A stretch of DNA of 64,000 bases, from NCBI RefSeq assembly GCF_030445035.2, contig NC_080698.1, positions 7,302,038-7,366,037 on the forward strand, given 5' to 3'. Below, piece by piece: positions 62,801 through 64,000 of the stretch. Below the pieces are notes generated by a model. It did no database searches, was not told the DNA's origin, and saw nothing but the letters and a program-made list of their open reading frames with translations. Each line of letters opens with the position of its first letter. The stretch's first letter is position 1. The position numbers and the translations under genes are program-made. The DNA comes from Dasypus novemcinctus (Eukaryota; Chordata; Mammalia; Cingulata; Dasypodidae).

Positions 62801-64000
62801 GCAGACCCACGTCTTCCGATGCCCCCTCACCCTGGCAGGGCCCCAGGGAAGTGCCGAGCCCCCCACACACCCCCGTGCCCGGGCCCTGCCTCTGCTTTCT
62901 AACGGCTCCCCCGCGGGCGGCAGGCTCTGCCGGGGGCCGGCACCCACCTCCCCGACGGTGTCGCTGAGGCTGAGCAGGAGGAGCACGTACTGCTGCAGGT
63001 GCTGGGCGAGCGGCTGGCGGAGGACCTGGGCCAGTGCCGTGCCCGCGGTGCCCGCGGCGCCCTCGGAGCCCGTGCCCGCCAGCAGCTGCCGCAGCGCCTG
63101 CCGCTGGCCCCGCCAGTACTCGCTGGGGGGCACACACGCCTTCAGGCTCCCCGCCTCTGGTCCAGCCCCCCCGCCAGCGCCTCCCTGCCCCGGCTGCCCC
63201 CTCTCCCCCGGGCCAGCCCCCAGCCGACACGGCGGACCCCGCGGCAGGGTCTGAGTAGGACGGGACAGGCCGGGCAAACCTTGGCTCTGCGCAGGCATGA
63301 CCCCCCTCCCCTGCCTCCAGGCTGCCCTTATCAGTGCAGGTTAGAGCGGGAGCAGCGCTCCAGGGGGGCCACGGGGCCTCCGAGGCTTCCCCTCCCAGGC
63401 ACCCCCACCCCCCAGAGGCCCGCCAGCCCACCCCGACTCGCCTGCTCCTCTTGACCGCCTTCTGGAAGGCCTGCACCACCACGCAGCCCGTGTAGGCCTC
63501 GATGTACCTGCAGGCAGCGCACCGGAGCCCTGCAGGTGCGGCCCGCGCTCCAGACCCAGGCTCCTACCCGTGGGCTCCCCAGATCCCACCCCCCCCCAGC
63601 GGCTGTGGTCCCCCTGCATGGTGGCCTGGCTCTGGACGCTGGTGACCCCCAGTGCCGACCCAGCTAGACGGTTCAAGCTTGCACTTGGGGAGGCCCCAAA
63701 GCTCTCGAGAGGGCCCGCCTCCCCGCTAACCCCCCGCGCCCAGGCAATGCGGACCCCAAGGGAGCCCCAGCCCCGCGCTGGCCCTTACTCCACGTGGGCC
63801 TGCAGGATGCGGTCGGCGCCGCGCAGCAGCAGCAGGCCGTCCAGGCCGACGGCGTCGGGGCAGCGCAGCCTCTCCCGCAGCGAGCGCAGGCTCTCCTCCG
63901 TCACCTCCCAGAGCTGCTGGGAGCTCCTGTGCAGCTGCTGCAAGAGCCGCAGGCACTCCCGGGCCCGGGCATCCGCGGGCTCTGGCGCTGGGGCAGGAGC
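47820..64000 (-). CDS. ALS2CL: ALS2CL, alsin C-terminal-like Rab5 regulator (24 visible coding exons, 5' end cut by window)
   Basis: Minus-strand exons, from N- to C-terminus: 63789->64000, 63442-63507, 62948-63122, 62421-62552, 61586-61705, 60190-60248, 60032-60098, 59471-59667, 58098-58163, 57646-57744, 57370-57531, 56684-56795, 55686-55763, 55044-55174, 53799-53972, 53589-53685, 53265-53422, 52121-52186, 51055-51228, 49458-49500, 48690-48751, 48459-48608, 48029-48125, 47820-47897. They join in frame to 924 aa; human ALS2CL is about 953 aa (recalled), so about 30 N-terminal residues are missing. Domains, in visible residues: a degenerate DH-like part (1-195), a PH-like part (196-300), about eight MORN repeats (330-560), and a C-terminal VPS9 domain (about 770-915) with LPMDDLLPLL and GGLYDFLLTAL. 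The protein binds Rab5, with weak exchange activity, and alsin; it acts on endosomes (known for the family). Two introns use apparent GC donors. No frameshift or stop was found. Confidence 0.96.
48029..48125 (-). CDS. ALS2CL: ALS2CL visible exon 23 (VPS9 end)
   Basis: Encodes IQHLGAEIHLTRDLMDP to GGLYDFLLTALE. Acceptor ccccag, donor gtgaga. Confidence 0.96.
48236..48395. repeat. (CCCCT)n-rich pyrimidine tract
   Basis: Near-continuous CCCCT/CCTCT units in the intron between ALS2CL visible exons 22 and 23. The transcribed strand of the gene reads GGGGA-rich. Confidence 0.9.
48421..48480. repeat. 30-bp tandem duplication across a splice donor
   Basis: GGGCTCACCGGGCACGCGCC starts at 48421 and again at 48451, followed by (G/A)CCACG. 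The second copy holds the real exon 22 donor. Confidence 0.92.
48459..48608 (-). CDS. ALS2CL: ALS2CL visible exon 22 (VPS9 core)
   Basis: Encodes TTVDPREKLEVLEKTYREIE to LPMDDLLPLLLYVVARA-R. Acceptor ctgcag, donor gtgagc. The donor region is tandemly duplicated just downstream. Confidence 0.96.
48690..48751 (-). CDS. ALS2CL: ALS2CL visible exon 21 (VPS9)
   Basis: Encodes RHSLVRDKCFLSATECLQKM. Acceptor ctgcag, donor gtgggt. Confidence 0.94.
48912..49030 (+). mobile_element. MIR SINE fragment in ALS2CL intron
   Basis: GTGACCCAGGACAAGTCACA, GGGCCTCAGTTTACCC and GTGAAATGGGGTAACCGACC follow the MIR order. Confidence 0.65.
49458..49500 (-). CDS. ALS2CL: ALS2CL visible exon 20
   Basis: A 43-bp microexon-sized exon encoding HLWPLKDLTLTTNQ. 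Acceptor atttcag, donor gtgagg. Confidence 0.94.
50026..50492. repeat. GC-rich minisatellite in ALS2CL intron
   Basis: Repeats of GGCACCAGGGGGCGGGGCA-type cores, arranged partly in higher-order units of about 80 bp that add GTGGGTGGGGATATGAGCAT and GAGAGGGCGGGGC. At least six cores are well kept. Confidence 0.9.
51055..51228 (-). CDS. ALS2CL: ALS2CL visible exon 19 (into VPS9)
   Basis: Encodes DLRVHGLVLPLVLPSFYPEL, then LYLLLHEKEDGLYSQG to LLEFLEVQ. Acceptor gtccag, donor gtaaga. Confidence 0.96.
52121..52186 (-). CDS. ALS2CL: ALS2CL visible exon 18
   Basis: Encodes GLLRVALQRKGQTLEDEDAE-T. Acceptor ttgcag, donor gtgacc, which is a weak match at the +5 position. Confidence 0.93.
52465..53085. 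repeat. About 40-bp minisatellite in ALS2CL intron
   Basis: About 15 units of the form GGATCAGGGCTCAGCCTGCA plus GTGCAGGTAGAGTTCCCTGA. A second unit type (GGCACAGTGGAAGTGGGGAT) recurs among them. Confidence 0.95.
53265..53422 (-). CDS. ALS2CL: ALS2CL visible exon 17
   Basis: Encodes ALSNALHPLGKLL to EEVKQHARELWASY. Acceptor caccag, donor gtgagc. Confidence 0.95.
53589..53685 (-). CDS. ALS2CL: ALS2CL visible exon 16
   Basis: Encodes TPHEDGPGSVEEMLEELL to LLQYLGK. Acceptor gcccag, donor gtgagg. Confidence 0.94.
53799..53972 (-). CDS. ALS2CL: ALS2CL visible exon 15
   Basis: Encodes QLGRGVLPVESRWQGVYG to SRELRKSREYLCCD. Acceptor gcgcag, donor gtgagg. Confidence 0.95.
55044..55174 (-). CDS. ALS2CL: ALS2CL visible exon 14 (last MORN-like unit)
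   Basis: Encodes GKVTFPNGFTLEGSFGGG to GVLDTAALPPDPGSTCK. Acceptor ctccag, donor gtgaga. Confidence 0.95.
55686..55763 (-). CDS. ALS2CL: ALS2CL visible exon 13 (MORN)
   Basis: Encodes 26 codons, GPGLLLSEDDSLYEGCFTRD to GR. Acceptor ccccag, donor gtaagg. Confidence 0.94.
56487..56595 (+). mobile_element. MIR SINE fragment in ALS2CL intron
   Basis: GGGGAAACTGAGGCTGGGAG, GGCAGGAACTCGGCC and GGGCGGCAGAGCTGGCTTCC match the MIR 3' half. Confidence 0.6.
56684..56795 (-). CDS. ALS2CL: ALS2CL visible exon 12 (MORN)
   Basis: Encodes GERYIGMWQADQRHGPG and YQGTFQADKML. Acceptor ccgcag, donor gtgagt. Confidence 0.95.
57370..57531 (-). CDS. ALS2CL: ALS2CL visible exon 11 (two MORN units)
   Basis: Encodes YSTDEVYKGYFQAGLRHGFG and YTGHWERDQRSGYGVEDD-type units. 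Acceptor ctgcag. The donor reads AG|GCGAGT, the second apparent GC donor in this gene. Confidence 0.92.
57646..57744 (-). CDS. ALS2CL: ALS2CL visible exon 10 (MORN)
   Basis: Encodes FGIHLVPQASEDKFE, then YKCHWREGSMHGYGIC. Acceptor cggcag, donor gtaagt. Confidence 0.95.
58098..58163 (-). CDS. ALS2CL: ALS2CL visible exon 9 (MORN)
   Basis: Encodes GTLKWPDGRNHVGDFCRG to LEHG. Acceptor ttccag, donor gtgagg. The intron before it holds a DAS SINE. Confidence 0.94.
58831..59228 (+). mobile_element. Long DAS-type SINE in ALS2CL intron
   Basis: Sense copy: GGGAAGCGGACGTGGCTCAA head, GGTTCAAACCCC box B, CAAGGAGTGC body, AATAAAATAAATCTTAAAA tail. It is flanked by GTCCCCAGG at 58820-58828 and 59229-59237. 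It lies opposite to the gene. Confidence 0.93.
59471..59667 (-). CDS. ALS2CL: ALS2CL visible exon 8 (end of PH-like region, first MORN)
   Basis: Encodes AVWQWKVAQAV, KKDFPVLGAG, then YEGEWCRGRPHGK, the first clear MORN unit. Acceptor ctcacag, donor gtaagt. Confidence 0.95.
60032..60098 (-). CDS. ALS2CL: ALS2CL visible exon 7
   Basis: Encodes RAFRLVTPEDEFSFCAKD to GQ. Acceptor acccag, donor gtgagc. Confidence 0.94.
60190..60248 (-). CDS. ALS2CL: ALS2CL visible exon 6
   Basis: Encodes GHSVHSFDLKLLWLEPGQD-G of the PH-like region. Acceptor ctccag, donor gtgagc. Confidence 0.94.
61586..61705 (-). CDS. ALS2CL: ALS2CL visible exon 5 (PH-like region)
   Basis: Encodes 40 codons, DVLCTPAHRLLQDSQDV to LLFDDALVLLQ. 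Acceptor ccccag, donor gttgga. Confidence 0.95.
62421..62552 (-). CDS. ALS2CL: ALS2CL visible exon 4
   Basis: Encodes 44 codons, HHPARELVV to LGGRLS. Acceptor ccacag, donor gtgagt. Confidence 0.93.
62948..63122 (-). CDS. ALS2CL: ALS2CL visible exon 3
   Basis: Encodes EYWRGQRQALRQLL to SLSDTVGE, a helical part of the DH-like region. Acceptor ccccag, donor gtgggt. Confidence 0.94.
63442..63507 (-). CDS. ALS2CL: ALS2CL visible exon 2
   Basis: Encodes YIEAYTGCVVVQAFQKAVKR-S. The acceptor is ctgcag. The donor reads AG|GCGAGT, a GC donor, because the frame into the next exon needs this junction. Confidence 0.9.
63789..64000 (-). CDS. ALS2CL: ALS2CL visible exon 1 (partial)
   Basis: Encodes REC-LRLLQQLH, then LWEVTEESL to LQAHV, with split E. 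Donor gtaagg. The exon may run past the window edge. A CTGCCCCAG sequence near 63987 could instead be its acceptor. Confidence 0.9.

Overview
This is mammalian genomic DNA with split genes, GT-AG introns and dense interspersed repeats. The repeat types point to a xenarthran, most likely an armadillo (Dasypus-like). At least a dozen tRNA-derived SINEs of the armadillo DAS type are present, several about 430 bp long and several with visible target-site duplications, alongside L1 fragments, MIR fragments and MaLR-type LTR sequence. Gene order matches the human 3p21.31 block TDGF1 - FAM240A - ALS2CL. That order is recalled, not searched.

Layout. 1-5325: non-coding sequence upstream of TDGF1, with a GC-rich, CpG-island-like block at about 3720-4700. 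5326-8060: TDGF1 (CRIPTO) on the + strand, six coding exons, intact, 187 aa. 8061-33871: mostly repeats, plus a CpG-rich block at 28050-28460 that looks like the promoter and non-coding first exon of FAM240A. 33875-39499: FAM240A on the + strand, two coding exons, 77 aa, with a 5.4 kb intron full of SINE and L1 sequence. 39500-47819: repeats, including an LTR plus internal fragment of a MaLR-like retroelement, and GC-rich unique sequence. 47820-64000: ALS2CL on the - strand. Twenty-four coding exons are visible, giving 924 aa. Only about 30 N-terminal residues appear to lie beyond the right edge.

The three genes do not form a pathway. TDGF1 encodes a GPI-anchored Nodal co-receptor of the EGF-CFC family. 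FAM240A encodes a small charged helical protein of unknown function. ALS2CL encodes an alsin-like Rab5 regulator with DH/PH-like, MORN and VPS9 regions. All splice phases were checked by hand and the reading frame stays open throughout each gene.

I found no new multi-gene system. The points most worth following up are: a FAM240A module that aligns without gaps to the N-terminus of LRRC2 (the neighbouring gene in human); two apparent GC-AG introns in ALS2CL; a 30-bp tandem duplication across an ALS2CL splice donor; an intronic minisatellite whose core resembles the CTCF motif; and a MaLR-like element with short open frames.
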